A stretch of DNA of 64,000 bases from Modicisalibacter muralis (GTDB taxonomy: Bacteria > Pseudomonadota > Gammaproteobacteria > Pseudomonadales > Halomonadaceae). The notes under the pieces were generated by a model. It ran no database searches and was not told where the DNA came from. It was given only the letters and a program-made list of their open reading frames with translations. The position numbers were made by a program, and so were the translations under genes. Positions 30,754-40,881 of the stretch are shown here, piece after piece. The stretch covers positions 744,001-808,000 of the forward strand of contig NZ_FNGI01000001.1 of assembly GCF_900102945.1 (NCBI RefSeq), written 5' to 3'. Every line of letters begins with the position of its first letter. The stretch's first letter is position 1.

Positions 30754-30756
30754 CGG

Positions 30757-31845
30757 TCAGCCCTCACACTTGAGATGTTGTTCATACGCTTGCCGCTGGG
30801 CTTGCAGCGAAGCCGGCGGCTCAGCGTAGACGTCATCGAACATGACCAAGGGGTCAGTCAGCTCCTGTATGCGCTTGTGGGTGTCTTCCCAGGCGGTATC
30901 GATCTGCTGCTCCAGTTCCTTTTCCAGCGCCTCGATCTTCTTGTCCGAAAGCTGCTTTTTGGCTTTCAGATACTTCTGCAAACGCAGGATGGGGTCGAGC
31001 TCCTGCCATTTTTTCACTTCATCTTCATCGCGATACTTGCTCGGATCGTCGGCCGTGGTATGTACCGACATGCGATAGGTGATGCACTCGATCATCGTTG
31101 GCCCATCACCGGCACGCGCGCGCTCGGCGGCCTCCTGGACGGCGGCATATACCGCAAACACGTCGTTGCCGTCGACCTGAAGCGAGGGAATCGCATAGCC
31201 GAGGCCTTTCTGCGCCAGGGTCCTGGATTCGCTCTGGCGCCCCCGCGGCATCGAAATCGCCCATTGGTTGTTCTGGCACAGGAAAATGACCGGGGCTTTC
31301 AGCACGCTGGCAAAGTTCAAGGCTTCGTGAAAATCGCCTTCGGATGTGGCGCCATCGCCAAAGAAGGTGATCGCGATCTCGTCGCTTTCGCGGTAGCCGG
31401 CCGCGTAAGCCAGGCCCACCGCATGGGGAATCTGCGAAGCCACGGGAATGGCGATCGGCAGGTCGTGGCTGTCTTCGGGGATTTCTGCGCCTTCATTGTA
31501 GCCGGCGTTATAGAGCAACAAGTTGGCGGGTTCGATACCCCGCCATAGCATGGCGGCGGTCTCGCGAAATGCTGGCACGAACCAGTCGCCCATCTCAAGC
31601 GCGGCCATGGCACCCACCTGGGAGGCTTCCTGACCCTTGGCTGGCGCAAAGGTACCGATACGCCCCTGGCGTTGCAGCAGGAGCATTCGATCATCGAGGT
31701 GACGGCTCAACAACATCGTGCGGTGTATCTGCAACAGCACGTCCTTGTCGATCTTGGGAATCAGCTTCTCGTCCACCTTGCCGTTCTTGTCCAGAATCGA
31801 CAGGTATTCGACGCTGTGCTCCAGCCTGACCTTCTTTCTCGGCAT
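30757..31845 (-). CDS. 2-oxoacid (pyruvate-type) dehydrogenase E1 component, alpha subunit
   Basis: Product of 362 residues from ATG 31845, with GGAGGA just upstream. The thiamine-diphosphate motif runs from FFGDGATSEGDFHEALNFA to QNNQWAIS (GDG...NN). The phosphorylation-loop region reads YRMSVHTTADDPSKYR, the form seen in PdhA of Gram-positives and BCKDH-alpha; the annotation as pyruvate dehydrogenase is therefore likely but not certain. First gene of the operon alpha-beta-E2-E3; the 175 bases between it and the ectC terminator hold its promoter but nothing else that I can name. Confidence 0.9.
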   Translation of the reverse strand: MPRKKVRLEHSVEYLSILDKNGKVDEKLIPKIDKDVLLQIHRTMLLSRHLDDRMLLLQRQGRIGTFAPAKGQEASQVGAMAALEMGDWFVPAFRETAAMLWRGIEPANLLLYNAGYNEGAEIPEDSHDLPIAIPVASQIPHAVGLAYAAGYRESDEIAITFFGDGATSEGDFHEALNFASVLKAPVIFLCQNNQWAISMPRGRQSESRTLAQKGLGYAIPSLQVDGNDVFAVYAAVQEAAERARAGDGPTMIECITYRMSVHTTADDPSKYRDEDEVKKWQELDPILRLQKYLKAKKQLSDKKIEALEKELEQQIDTAWEDTHKRIQELTDPLVMFDDVYAEPPASLQAQRQAYEQHLKCEG

Positions 31846-32020
31846 GACGTCCTCCGAGGGGCAAGTGTTCTCCTTGTCGCGCCAACCGCGACGACACAAT
31901 GGATGTCGTATCCACGGCCACTATTGGCGCAAGACACTTATGACTGTAGAAACCGTAGCCTGGGAATGCCAATACCAAGTTCACAAAGGCGACGCCATGA
32001 GCGTTCGCCCTGAAACGACG

Positions 32021-32052
32021 AAAGCCCCATCAGCCGAAGCTGACAGGGCTTT
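32021..32052 (-). terminator. Terminator after ectC
   Basis: A two-part stem: AAAGCCC (32021-32027) with GGGCTTT (32046-32052), and inside it TCAGC/GCTGA closed by a CGAA loop. It lies 28 bases past the ectC stop codon and closes the ectoine operon. Confidence 0.8.
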
Positions 32053-32080
32053 CCAAATCACGCCGATGTCGGGTCGACGT

Positions 32081-32476
32081 TCAGTCTTCCTGGGTCGGTG
32101 CGTAAGAGCCGTCTTCGCGGTGATCTTCGTTGCCGGTCAGGCCCGGCGTGAAGACGCAGGCCAGTATCATGGTCTTGGAGGCACGCAACATGTGTTCATC
32201 ATGCTGATCGAGGATATAGATATCGCCCGGCTTGATCGGCCAGATCTTGCCGTCGGCCAGCGTCTCGACTTCACCCTCACCCTCGATGCAGTACACCGAC
32301 TCGAAGTGATGCTTGTAGTGAATATGCGTCTCGGTGCCCTCGAAGATACGCGTGATGTGAAACGAAAAGCCGCCACCATCCTGGGCCAGTAGCATGCGCG
32401 TGCTGTCCCAGTTGCCATTGGCGGCGGTGACCAGGCGTTCGGTTTGGCGTGCTTCATCGATATTGCGAACGATCAT
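32081..32476 (-). CDS. ectC: L-ectoine synthase
   Basis: Product of 131 residues, close to the 137 of the Halomonas elongata enzyme. A cupin that closes N-gamma-acetyl-diaminobutyrate into ectoine. [21 protein letters not shown] and [12 protein letters not shown] carry the metal-binding Glu, Tyr and His (about E59, Y87 and H95). The C-terminal tail is a little shorter and different from that of H. elongata. Third gene of ectABC; no ectoine hydroxylase ectD follows. Confidence 0.96.
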   Translation of the reverse strand: MIVRNIDEARQTERLVTAANGNWDSTRMLLAQDGGGFSFHITRIFEGTETHIHYKHHFESVYCIEGEGEVETLADGKIWPIKPGDIYILDQHDEHMLRASKTMILACVFTPGLTGNEDHREDGSYAPTQED

Positions 32477-32517
32477 GTCTGGAATCCTTTTCTTGGCAGT
32501 CGTAAAGGGCTGGTCTA

Positions 32518-33858
<1,341 letters not shown>

Positions 33859-34437
33859 CTAGATACGCTCGGGATCGAAGGGACCGATACGCACCAGGTT
33901 TTCCGGATCGTGCTCGCCGCCCAACTGGTCGGTGGAAAAATACTCGCGACTGTTGAGTGGCGCCTGCCAGCGATCGGAGAGACGCTTGAACAGCCCCCAC
34001 GACGCTTCGTTGTCCGGCGTGATGGTCGTTTCCAGATGACGCATGTGGGCCATCTCGGGGCGACTCATCACCGCCTCGACGAGACGTCTTGCCAGGCCGG
34101 TCCCGCGGGCCTTTTCGCCCACCGCGACCTGCCATAGAAAGTACGTGTCGGGTGCGTTGCGTTTCGGGTAGCCGGAGACGAAGCCGACGATTTCGCCTTC
34201 CTCGTTGGTGGCTACCGCGCAGCTATCGCGAAACTGCGTTGCCAGCAGCAAGTACGCGTAAGCGGAATTGACATCGAGAGGTGGGCAGGATTTCACCAGT
34301 TCGTAAATTCCCCAGCCGTCGTCTGTGGTGGGCTTGCGAATGAACAGGGGAGTATGGGCGTGACCCACGACCGCATCGGCCACGCTGGGCTTGGCCAGGT
34401 CGGCCGATGTCGTAAAGGCTTGAGTGGATACATTCAT
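33859..34437 (-). CDS. ectA: L-2,4-diaminobutyrate acetyltransferase
   Basis: Product of 192 residues from ATG 34437, exactly the H. elongata length; an upstream in-frame ATG at 34470 coincides with the promoter -10 box and is less likely. GNAT fold with the acetyl-CoA loop in VAVGEKARGTGLARRLV. KSCPPLDVNSAYAYLLLATQF is the EctA hallmark. It acetylates the gamma amino group of diaminobutyrate. First gene of the ectoine operon; a good promoter lies directly upstream. Confidence 0.97.
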   Translation of the reverse strand: MNVSTQAFTTSADLAKPSVADAVVGHAHTPLFIRKPTTDDGWGIYELVKSCPPLDVNSAYAYLLLATQFRDSCAVATNEEGEIVGFVSGYPKRNAPDTYFLWQVAVGEKARGTGLARRLVEAVMSRPEMAHMRHLETTITPDNEASWGLFKRLSDRWQAPLNSREYFSTDQLGGEHDPENLVRIGPFDPERI

Positions 34438-34469
34438 GTTTTCCGTTCGCCATTGCGAATTTGTGTCCA

Positions 34470-34498
34470 ACTTTAACAGGCACTTAGCGATAAATCAA
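34470..34498 (-). promoter_or_regulatory. Candidate ectA promoter
   Basis: On the minus strand a -35 TTGATT (34493-34498) and a -10 TAAAGT (34470-34475) are 17 bases apart, giving a leader of about 25 bases before the ectA ATG. Osmotic induction is expected from the operon's function, but no specific osmotic element can be read. The stretch 34499-34661 upstream shows no gene. Confidence 0.5.
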
Positions 34499-34661
34499 AA
34501 GCACAGTTATGCTTGATGGTTATCTCCATAAAGACTGGTTATGAATGGCGGCGAAGGGATCGCTACCGCGACCTCCGGGGTTCGGGGATTGCCCGATACC
34601 GTCAGTCTAGACCAAGCTTCGGCATTGCCTGCACGAATTGTGTAAGGCCAAGACACAAAAA

Positions 34662-34717
34662 GACCACCCGAAGGTGGTCATCAACTAACGAAATCGCCCG
34701 GTCCAGGCCGGGCGATT
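34662..34717 (-). terminator. Tandem terminators after the betaine-binding protein gene
   Basis: AATCGCCCGG/CCGGGCGATT (34692-34717, six-base loop) is followed on the minus strand by GACCACC/GGTGGTC (34662-34679, TTCG loop) and a TTTTT run. Two strong stops in series insulate ectABC from the transporter operon upstream on the same strand. Confidence 0.85.
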
Positions 34718-34749
34718 CGCGTCTTACGATTGCAGTGTATCGAGTCGAA

Positions 34750-35634
34750 TCAGGATTCGCCGGTCCATTCGGCAACCACGTCCTGGTTCTCTTCGACCCA
34801 CTGCTGGGCGTTGGCGTAAGGGTCGGAGCCCTCTTCCTGGTTCATCAGCATGACCTCGCCCATCTGCTCGGGGGTCCACTCGAAGTTATCCAGCACTGCG
34901 TAGACTTCCGGCATGTCTTCCTCAAGGCCCTCGCGCACGACGGTATGGATTTCCTCGGCGCCGCCGTAGACCTTCTTGGGATCGTCGAGATATTTGAGGT
35001 CCCAACGTGCGAACATCCAGTGCGGTGTCCAGCCGGTCACGACGATGTCCTGCTCGTTCTCGATCGCCGTTTCAAGCGCGGCAGTCATGGTTGCCCCGCT
35101 GCTGCTTTTCAGATCTATCGAGTCTTCGAGCTCATACTCGGTGAGCACTTCCTCAGTCAGCCCCATCAGGCCGGCACCGGGATCGATACCGATGATCTCG
35201 CCATCGATCATCTCGGCCTTGTCGTCGAGCTGCTCGATCGAGCTGAGTTCGGTATAAGCCGGCACGACCAGGCCCAGTTTGGTGCCCACCAGGTTCGGCC
35301 CCAGGTCGACCAGTTGATCCTGGGTCCGCTCGAGATAGTTGGCGTGGGTGGTCGGCAGCCAGGCGGCGACCATGCCGTCGGTATCGCCAGAGGCGACCGA
35401 CTGCCACATTGCGGCGGCGGATAGCGAGGCCATGTCGACCTCGTAACCCATGTCTTCGAGTACCGCACGCACCACGTTGGTGGAGGCGACCTCGGAAGCC
35501 CATTCGACATAGGCCAGAGTTACGGTTCCCTTGCTGTCTTCCTGCGCCTGGGCGACACCGGAAAGTCCCATGCCGGCGACCATCATCAGCGAGCCGTAGC
35601 GTACCGCGCGGGACATTGCATTGAACGTTTTCAT
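34750..35634 (-). CDS. opuAC: Glycine betaine ABC transporter, periplasmic substrate-binding protein
   Basis: Product of 294 residues from ATG 35634 (GGGGAAAG upstream). A signal peptide of about 30 residues ends at AQA-QE. The body is of the ProX/OpuAC type: GTVTLAYVEWASEVAS, VASGDTDGMVAAWLPTTHANY, and TGWTPHWMFARWDLKYLDDP, whose tryptophans fit the aromatic cage for quaternary ammonium groups. Third gene of the operon after the ATPase and permease genes. Confidence 0.92.
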   Translation of the reverse strand: MKTFNAMSRAVRYGSLMMVAGMGLSGVAQAQEDSKGTVTLAYVEWASEVASTNVVRAVLEDMGYEVDMASLSAAAMWQSVASGDTDGMVAAWLPTTHANYLERTQDQLVDLGPNLVGTKLGLVVPAYTELSSIEQLDDKAEMIDGEIIGIDPGAGLMGLTEEVLTEYELEDSIDLKSSSGATMTAALETAIENEQDIVVTGWTPHWMFARWDLKYLDDPKKVYGGAEEIHTVVREGLEEDMPEVYAVLDNFEWTPEQMGEVMLMNQEEGSDPYANAQQWVEENQDVVAEWTGES

Positions 35635-35743
35635 CACTTTCCCCTTCTTGTGGTGGTGTGATACTGACGGCATGTCTCATCGCTCTCGCGACATGCCGCC
35701 TACCGGCCCTACCAGATAGGGTCGAGCCGGACTTGCGAGCGTC

Positions 35744-36586
35744 TTATTGCGCTTTCTTGGTCCTGCGAAACGATTGCGTCAAGCGATCGAGCAGCATGGC
35801 AAGGATAACCACGGCGATACCGGCTTCGAAACCTTCGCCGGGGCGCAGCCGTTGAATCGCCTTCCAGACTTCGCTACCCAGGCCGTCGGCGCCGATCATC
35901 GCGGCGATGACCACCATCGACAGCGCGAGCATGATGGTCTGGTTGATGCCGGCCATGACGGTCGGCAGCGACAGTGGCAACTGCACCTTGAAGAGTTTCT
36001 GGCTGCGCGTGGAGCCGAAGGCATCGGCGGCCTCGATCAGATCCTTGGGAACCTGACGAATGCCCAGCGTGGTGAAGCGAATCGCCGGTGGCATCGAGAA
36101 GATCACCGTGGCAAAGATCGCCGATACCGCGCCGATGCCGAAGAACGGGATCGCGGGAATCAGATAGACGAAGGCCGGCATCGTTTGCATGAAATCCAGC
36201 ACCGGCATGATCAGCCCGTACAGCTTGTCGGATAACGCAGCGGCGATGCCGACCGGCAAGGCGATCACTATCGCGACCAGGGTGGCGATCACCACCAGTG
36301 TCAGCGTCTCGATCATCGGTATCCACAGCCCCAGGTTCCAGATCAATGCCAGACCCACTACGGCGCCGATACCCAGGCGAATGCCGCCGACGCGCCAACA
36401 CAGTAGCGCGATGATCGCCATCAGCCCCCATTCCGGCAGCCACATCAGGGCGTCGTTGAGAACGTTGATCCAGGCCTGGGTCACTTCCGAGATGCCACGC
36501 GTGACGATGGAGTAATTCGAGGTCAGGAAATCCAGTCCGCCTTCGATCCAGTCACCGAGCGGAATTCGGGGAATATCGATTGCCAT
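35744..36586 (-). CDS. opuAB: Glycine betaine ABC transporter, permease
   Basis: Product of 280 residues with about six transmembrane helices. The cytoplasmic loop QVPKDLIEAADAFGSTRSQKLFKVQLPLSLP with the following AGINQTIMLALSMVVIAAMIGADGLG is the EAA-type motif of ProW/OpuAB permeases. It overlaps neither neighbour; one base separates it from the ATPase gene. Confidence 0.94.
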   Translation of the reverse strand: MAIDIPRIPLGDWIEGGLDFLTSNYSIVTRGISEVTQAWINVLNDALMWLPEWGLMAIIALLCWRVGGIRLGIGAVVGLALIWNLGLWIPMIETLTLVVIATLVAIVIALPVGIAAALSDKLYGLIMPVLDFMQTMPAFVYLIPAIPFFGIGAVSAIFATVIFSMPPAIRFTTLGIRQVPKDLIEAADAFGSTRSQKLFKVQLPLSLPTVMAGINQTIMLALSMVVIAAMIGADGLGSEVWKAIQRLRPGEGFEAGIAVVILAMLLDRLTQSFRRTKKAQ

Positions 36587-36587
36587 G

Positions 36588-37790
36588 TCAGTGTGCTCCT
36601 GCTTCAGCCAGTTCCGCCAACACGGCGCCCTTGACCACTACGCCCAGCAGGCGCTGGTCGTCGTCCACCACGGCGATCGGATAACTCTTGTCGCAGAACA
36701 TGGCAAACAGATTGTGTAATGGCTCGTCGGGGCCAACCCTGGGGAAGTCGTTATGGATCAGGCCGTCGAGGTTTTGCTTGCCATCGCGGGCAGCCTGATC
36801 GGCGGCATCGACCTCGATCAGCCCTAGCAGTCTACGCTCGCGGTCGGTGACGTAGATCGAATCCAGGCCGTTCTCGCTGAGCTTGTGCAATACCGTGCGT
36901 GGGCCGTCGTCGTCACGCGCGGTGGCACGCACCGGGCGCATGGCATGTCGTGCCGAAAGAATTCGCGACATGTCGACGCTTTCGACGAAGCGCGCCACGT
37001 AGTCGTCGGCCGGGTGGGTGAGAATCTCTTCGGGAGTACCGCTCTGCACGATCTCGCCATCCTTCAGGAGAATGATACGGTCGGCGATATTGATCGCTTC
37101 ATCGAGGTCGTGGGTGATGAAGATGGTGGTCTTCTTCATGCGGCTCTGGAGCTCGAGAAGTTCCTGCTGCATGTCCTTGCGGATCAGTGGATCGAGCGCC
37201 GAAAACGCTTCGTCCATCAGCAGTACCGTCGAGTCGTTGGCCAGTGCGCGAGCCAGGCCGACGCGCTGCTGCATGCCGCCGGACAACTGACTGGGCAGTG
37301 AATCCTCCCAGCCGTCCAGGCCCACCTGCTTGAGGGCCTCACGAGCCTTCTGGGCGCGCTCCGCCTTGTCGACACCGCGAATCTCGAGGCCGTATTCCGC
37401 ATTGAGCTGTACGCTGCGATGCGGAAACAAGGCGAAATGTTGAAAGACCATCGAGAAGTGCCGGCGGCGGCACTCCAGCAATTCTTTATCACTGAGCTTG
37501 GGGATGTTTTCACCGTCGATGACGATGTCGCCTTCGGTAGGTTCGATAAGGCGGTTGAGACAGCGAATCAAGGTCGATTTGCCGGACCCTGAAAGTCCCA
37601 TGATGACCAGCAGTTCGCCTTCCATGACATCGAAAGTGATGTTCGATAGGCCTAGGGTCTGACCGGTTTTCTCATGAATTTGCGAGCGTGTCAGGCCCTG
37701 GTCGCGGAGTTCCAGCCCCTTCTTCGGTTGGTTGCCGAAGACTTTACTCAGGCCGCGCACCTGGATCTTGGTCTGTTGCGTTTCGCTCAT
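36588..37790 (-). CDS. opuAA: Glycine betaine ABC transporter, ATP-binding protein with CBS domains
   Basis: Product of 400 residues. ATPase domain with Walker A GLSGSGKST, signature LSGGMQQRVGLARAL, Walker B LLMDEAFSALD and the H-loop THDLDEA; then two CBS repeats from about 280 to the C-terminus, which in OpuA-type transporters sense ionic strength and gate uptake. The N-terminal insertion with RDQGLTRSQIHEKTGQTLGL is typical of ProV/OpuAA. First gene of the operon; candidate promoter at 37905-37933. Confidence 0.95.
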   Translation of the reverse strand: MSETQQTKIQVRGLSKVFGNQPKKGLELRDQGLTRSQIHEKTGQTLGLSNITFDVMEGELLVIMGLSGSGKSTLIRCLNRLIEPTEGDIVIDGENIPKLSDKELLECRRRHFSMVFQHFALFPHRSVQLNAEYGLEIRGVDKAERAQKAREALKQVGLDGWEDSLPSQLSGGMQQRVGLARALANDSTVLLMDEAFSALDPLIRKDMQQELLELQSRMKKTTIFITHDLDEAINIADRIILLKDGEIVQSGTPEEILTHPADDYVARFVESVDMSRILSARHAMRPVRATARDDDGPRTVLHKLSENGLDSIYVTDRERRLLGLIEVDAADQAARDGKQNLDGLIHNDFPRVGPDEPLHNLFAMFCDKSYPIAVVDDDQRLLGVVVKGAVLAELAEAGAH

Positions 37791-37904
37791 AGGCTTGCCT
37801 GTTTTGCGTCGACTTTTTCGTCAACACGCCACGGAGCCAGCGATGAAATAACCCATCGCGATGTCCCGCGTACGTATGATAACGAATGCTTATAGTTGTT
37901 TTGC

Positions 37905-37933
37905 ATCATACAATTTTATCAATAGGTGTTCAA
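37905..37933 (-). promoter_or_regulatory. Candidate promoter of the betaine transporter operon
   Basis: On the minus strand TTGAAC (37928-37933) and TATGAT (37905-37910) are 17 bases apart in an AT-rich patch, about 115 bases before the opuAA start codon. The leader between them and the gene shows nothing else I can name. Confidence 0.42.
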
Positions 37934-38012
37934 ATCAGAACAACTTATGATTGATCAACGGTTCAATAACCTCCAGCCTAGTAACGGTGCGCTTTCGTAG
38001 CATGTCCGGCGG

Positions 38013-40772
38013 TCAATCACCGGGGTTTTCCAAGCGGTGGCGTTGCCACTCGCTGGTGGGTTCGTTGAGGCGCAACGTGGCGTCTATTACCTGTTCTTCC
38101 ATGTTGTAACGACTGGTGAAGCCCAGGTTCTTCATCAGCGCCCGCATCGGGTGATTGTCGACCATGATCTTGCCGACCATTTCCAGCGTGCCCACCCCCT
38201 TGCAGTAGCGAATCATCTTGTTCATCAGCAGGCTGCCGATCCCCTGCCCATGCATATCGTCGCGAATGATGATCGAGAATTCGGTACGGATATTGTCAGG
38301 ATCATTCCACACCCGAACGACACCTAGCATCTCTTTAGCGGCATCCACAGCGCCATCCGCGACGCGATGCTCGGCGATGAACGCCATCTGACGATCGTAG
38401 TTGATCTGTGCCAGTGTCGATAGATCGCGCTTGGTCAAATCGGCCTTGTGGTGGAAATAACGGAAACGGATGCTCTCTTCAGAAAGTTGCGAGTGAAATC
38501 CGCTAATCAGCGGCGCATCTTCGCCGCGAATCGGTCGAATTTCAGCATGCATGCCGTTCTCCAGCGTCACCCACTCTCGCAGCTCTTCCGGGTACGGCAT
38601 GATCGCGTGGCGAGCCGGCTCGCCGAGATCCATGGCGAAATCCACCGCCACCATGTCGTCACGGTTGAGCAGCAATGGATTGATTTCCAGGCCACGCAGT
38701 TCCGGAAGATCCGAGGCCATCTGGGATAGCTTGACCAACAGTTGGCACAGCCGGTCGATATCGCGCTCGGGATCGCGGGAGTGCTCGCCGACCAGCTTGG
38801 CGGCATGCGTGCGTGAAATCAGGTCGGCGGCCAGGGTCATGTTCAACGGTGGCAAGGCCACGTGCCGGTCGGCCATGACGTTGACTTTATAACCACCGAT
38901 ACCGAATACGATCACCGGCCCGAAGATGGGGTCGCGGGTAATGCCCGCGCACAACTGCAGCGAATGCTTGCCGCGCTGCATCGGCTGCAGGCAATAGCTA
39001 TAAATGTGGCTGTCGGGAAACTTCTCGCGCACCTTGTCGCCCAGGCGACGAACGCCATCGGCGACCTGCTCGGGCGTTGCCAGGTCCTGCAGCAATCCCG
39101 CCGACAGCTTGTGGGGATGCTGGCGGTAGCGATACGGCACGCAGTTGTGCTCGTGAATCACCTTGAGTGCCATGTGCTCCTGGAAATCGCCGACGGCCGC
39201 GGCGCCCTGCTCCGGGGTGAGCACATAGCGGCTGGGGGCCGAGGCAATGCCGTAAGCCGCCAGCACCTGGGCGGTTTCTTCGTGAGTCAGGAGATCTCGC
39301 CCGCGCGTCTTGGCCTGCTCGATCAGACTGTGACAACGCGCGCGAATGTCTTGCGTGGTGGTGAAAGGAAGGCTCGGCGGCGTTTGTTGCAGCAATGCCT
39401 GCACACGCTGGTAATCGACCATGTGCATGAAGGCCTTGACCGCTTTTTCCGGAGATATATAGGTGGGGATACCCGCCAGGTTGCATTCATGGCGCGCGAA
39501 TAGCGCCTCTTCCAGCCCCATCCAACTGGTCAGCAGATTGCGTTTGAAACATTTGCGATTGGCCACTATCGCCTGTGCGGTGAGCTTCGATGGCGCCAGC
39601 CGGGTCGGCGCATGCACCACCAGCACGGCATCGACATTGGGATCGGCGGCAACGACCTCCAGCGCCTCGACGAATCGCTCCGGCGTGGCGTTGCCGCCCA
39701 GGTCCACCGGGTTACGCCCCGGCAGGCTAACGTCGAAATCGCCGGCAAGTAGGGCCTGTTGGGTCTCATCGCTGAATTGCGCCAGTTTGCCACCCGCGCT
39801 GATCAACTTGTCGATGGCCAGCAAGGCCGGTCCCAAACCATTGGCGACAATCGCCAACCGATCGCCCCGCAGCGGTTTCATGCGCGATAGCGTCTCCAGC
39901 GCGTCGAACAGCTCATCCGAGTTGTCGACACGCACCACCCCGGCCCGCGCCAGCGCCGCGTCGACGATATCGTCACGATTGGCGATGCCCGGGGTCGCTG
40001 ACACATTGGAAAGATCGGATTGCGCCGTGCGCCCGCTCTTGATCGCCAGCACCAGGCGATTGCGCGATGCATCGCGTAGCGCGGTCATGAAATGCTGGGA
40101 GTCGTGGATGCGTTCGAGATGCAACAGAATCGCCTGGCTGGGCGAATACTGATTGATGTAATCGATCAGGTCGGGAAGCATCACGTCGACGCTATCGCCC
40201 AACGTTACCAGGTGGGAAAAGCCGATGCCCCGCCCCGCGGCCCAGTCGATCATGGCGTTGCCGAGCATGCCCGACTGGCCCAGGTAGGCCACCCTGCCCG
40301 GCTTGACCGGTTGACTAGCGTAGGTCGCATTGAGGCGTCGCCCCGGCACGACCAAGCCCAGGCACTCGGGACCCAGCACGCGAATGCCGGAGCGTCGCGC
40401 CGCCTTGAGCATGCGCTCGCGAATCGAGCCACCGTCGGCGCTACGATCATCGAGATAGGCGCCGCCCGACAGCACCATGACCGCCTTGACGCCAAAGCGC
40501 CCAAGCTGTTCGATCAGCTTCGGTGCCGTCGCCACCGGCGTGCAGACCACCGCCAGGTCGGGCACGCCCGGCAGCTCCGCGACGGACTTGACGCAGCGCT
40601 GCTCGAAAACGCTAGCGTAGCCCTTGGGGTTGACCGCCCAGATATCGCCGGGAAAACCGCCCTCCTGCAAGTTGCGTATCACCAGCCCACCCATCGAATG
40701 GGGCTTCTCCGACGCGCCGATGACGGCAAGCGTGGTCGGTTCGAAGAAATGACGCAGAAAGCGCGTGCCCAC
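38013..40772 (-). CDS. Pat-type protein lysine acetyltransferase (degenerate ADP-forming acyl-CoA synthetase fused to GNAT)
   Basis: Product of 919 residues. Residues 1 to about 700 follow the ADP-forming acetyl-CoA synthetase layout (CoA-binding VIGASEKPHSMGG, ligase-CoA domain, ATP-grasp HEETAQVLAAYGI to LEINPLLLNRDDMVAVD); residues about 745-905 are a GNAT domain (IRPIRGEDAPLISGFH, RDDMHGQGIGSLLM). The catalytic histidine of active synthetases, normally in an SHTGA motif, is replaced by SATPG near 258-262, so the synthetase half is probably regulatory, as in Pat/YfiQ. These enzymes acetylate lysines, including the active-site lysine of acyl-CoA synthetases. Divergent from an HDAC-family gene. 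Confidence 0.88.
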   Translation of the reverse strand: MGTRFLRHFFEPTTLAVIGASEKPHSMGGLVIRNLQEGGFPGDIWAVNPKGYASVFEQRCVKSVAELPGVPDLAVVCTPVATAPKLIEQLGRFGVKAVMVLSGGAYLDDRSADGGSIRERMLKAARRSGIRVLGPECLGLVVPGRRLNATYASQPVKPGRVAYLGQSGMLGNAMIDWAAGRGIGFSHLVTLGDSVDVMLPDLIDYINQYSPSQAILLHLERIHDSQHFMTALRDASRNRLVLAIKSGRTAQSDLSNVSATPGIANRDDIVDAALARAGVVRVDNSDELFDALETLSRMKPLRGDRLAIVANGLGPALLAIDKLISAGGKLAQFSDETQQALLAGDFDVSLPGRNPVDLGGNATPERFVEALEVVAADPNVDAVLVVHAPTRLAPSKLTAQAIVANRKCFKRNLLTSWMGLEEALFARHECNLAGIPTYISPEKAVKAFMHMVDYQRVQALLQQTPPSLPFTTTQDIRARCHSLIEQAKTRGRDLLTHEETAQVLAAYGIASAPSRYVLTPEQGAAAVGDFQEHMALKVIHEHNCVPYRYRQHPHKLSAGLLQDLATPEQVADGVRRLGDKVREKFPDSHIYSYCLQPMQRGKHSLQLCAGITRDPIFGPVIVFGIGGYKVNVMADRHVALPPLNMTLAADLISRTHAAKLVGEHSRDPERDIDRLCQLLVKLSQMASDLPELRGLEINPLLLNRDDMVAVDFAMDLGEPARHAIMPYPEELREWVTLENGMHAEIRPIRGEDAPLISGFHSQLSEESIRFRYFHHKADLTKRDLSTLAQINYDRQMAFIAEHRVADGAVDAAKEMLGVVRVWNDPDNIRTEFSIIIRDDMHGQGIGSLLMNKMIRYCKGVGTLEMVGKIMVDNHPMRALMKNLGFTSRYNMEEQVIDATLRLNEPTSEWQRHRLENPGD

Positions 40773-40881
40773 GGCTGGTTGTCTCCTCGGCGCGATGATT
40801 TCCCTGTGTACGACTTATTGACACTGTCATGCAAGCATTGCCGGCGATTAGTCTCAATTCCCAAGCTCCGGGAGAGTCATC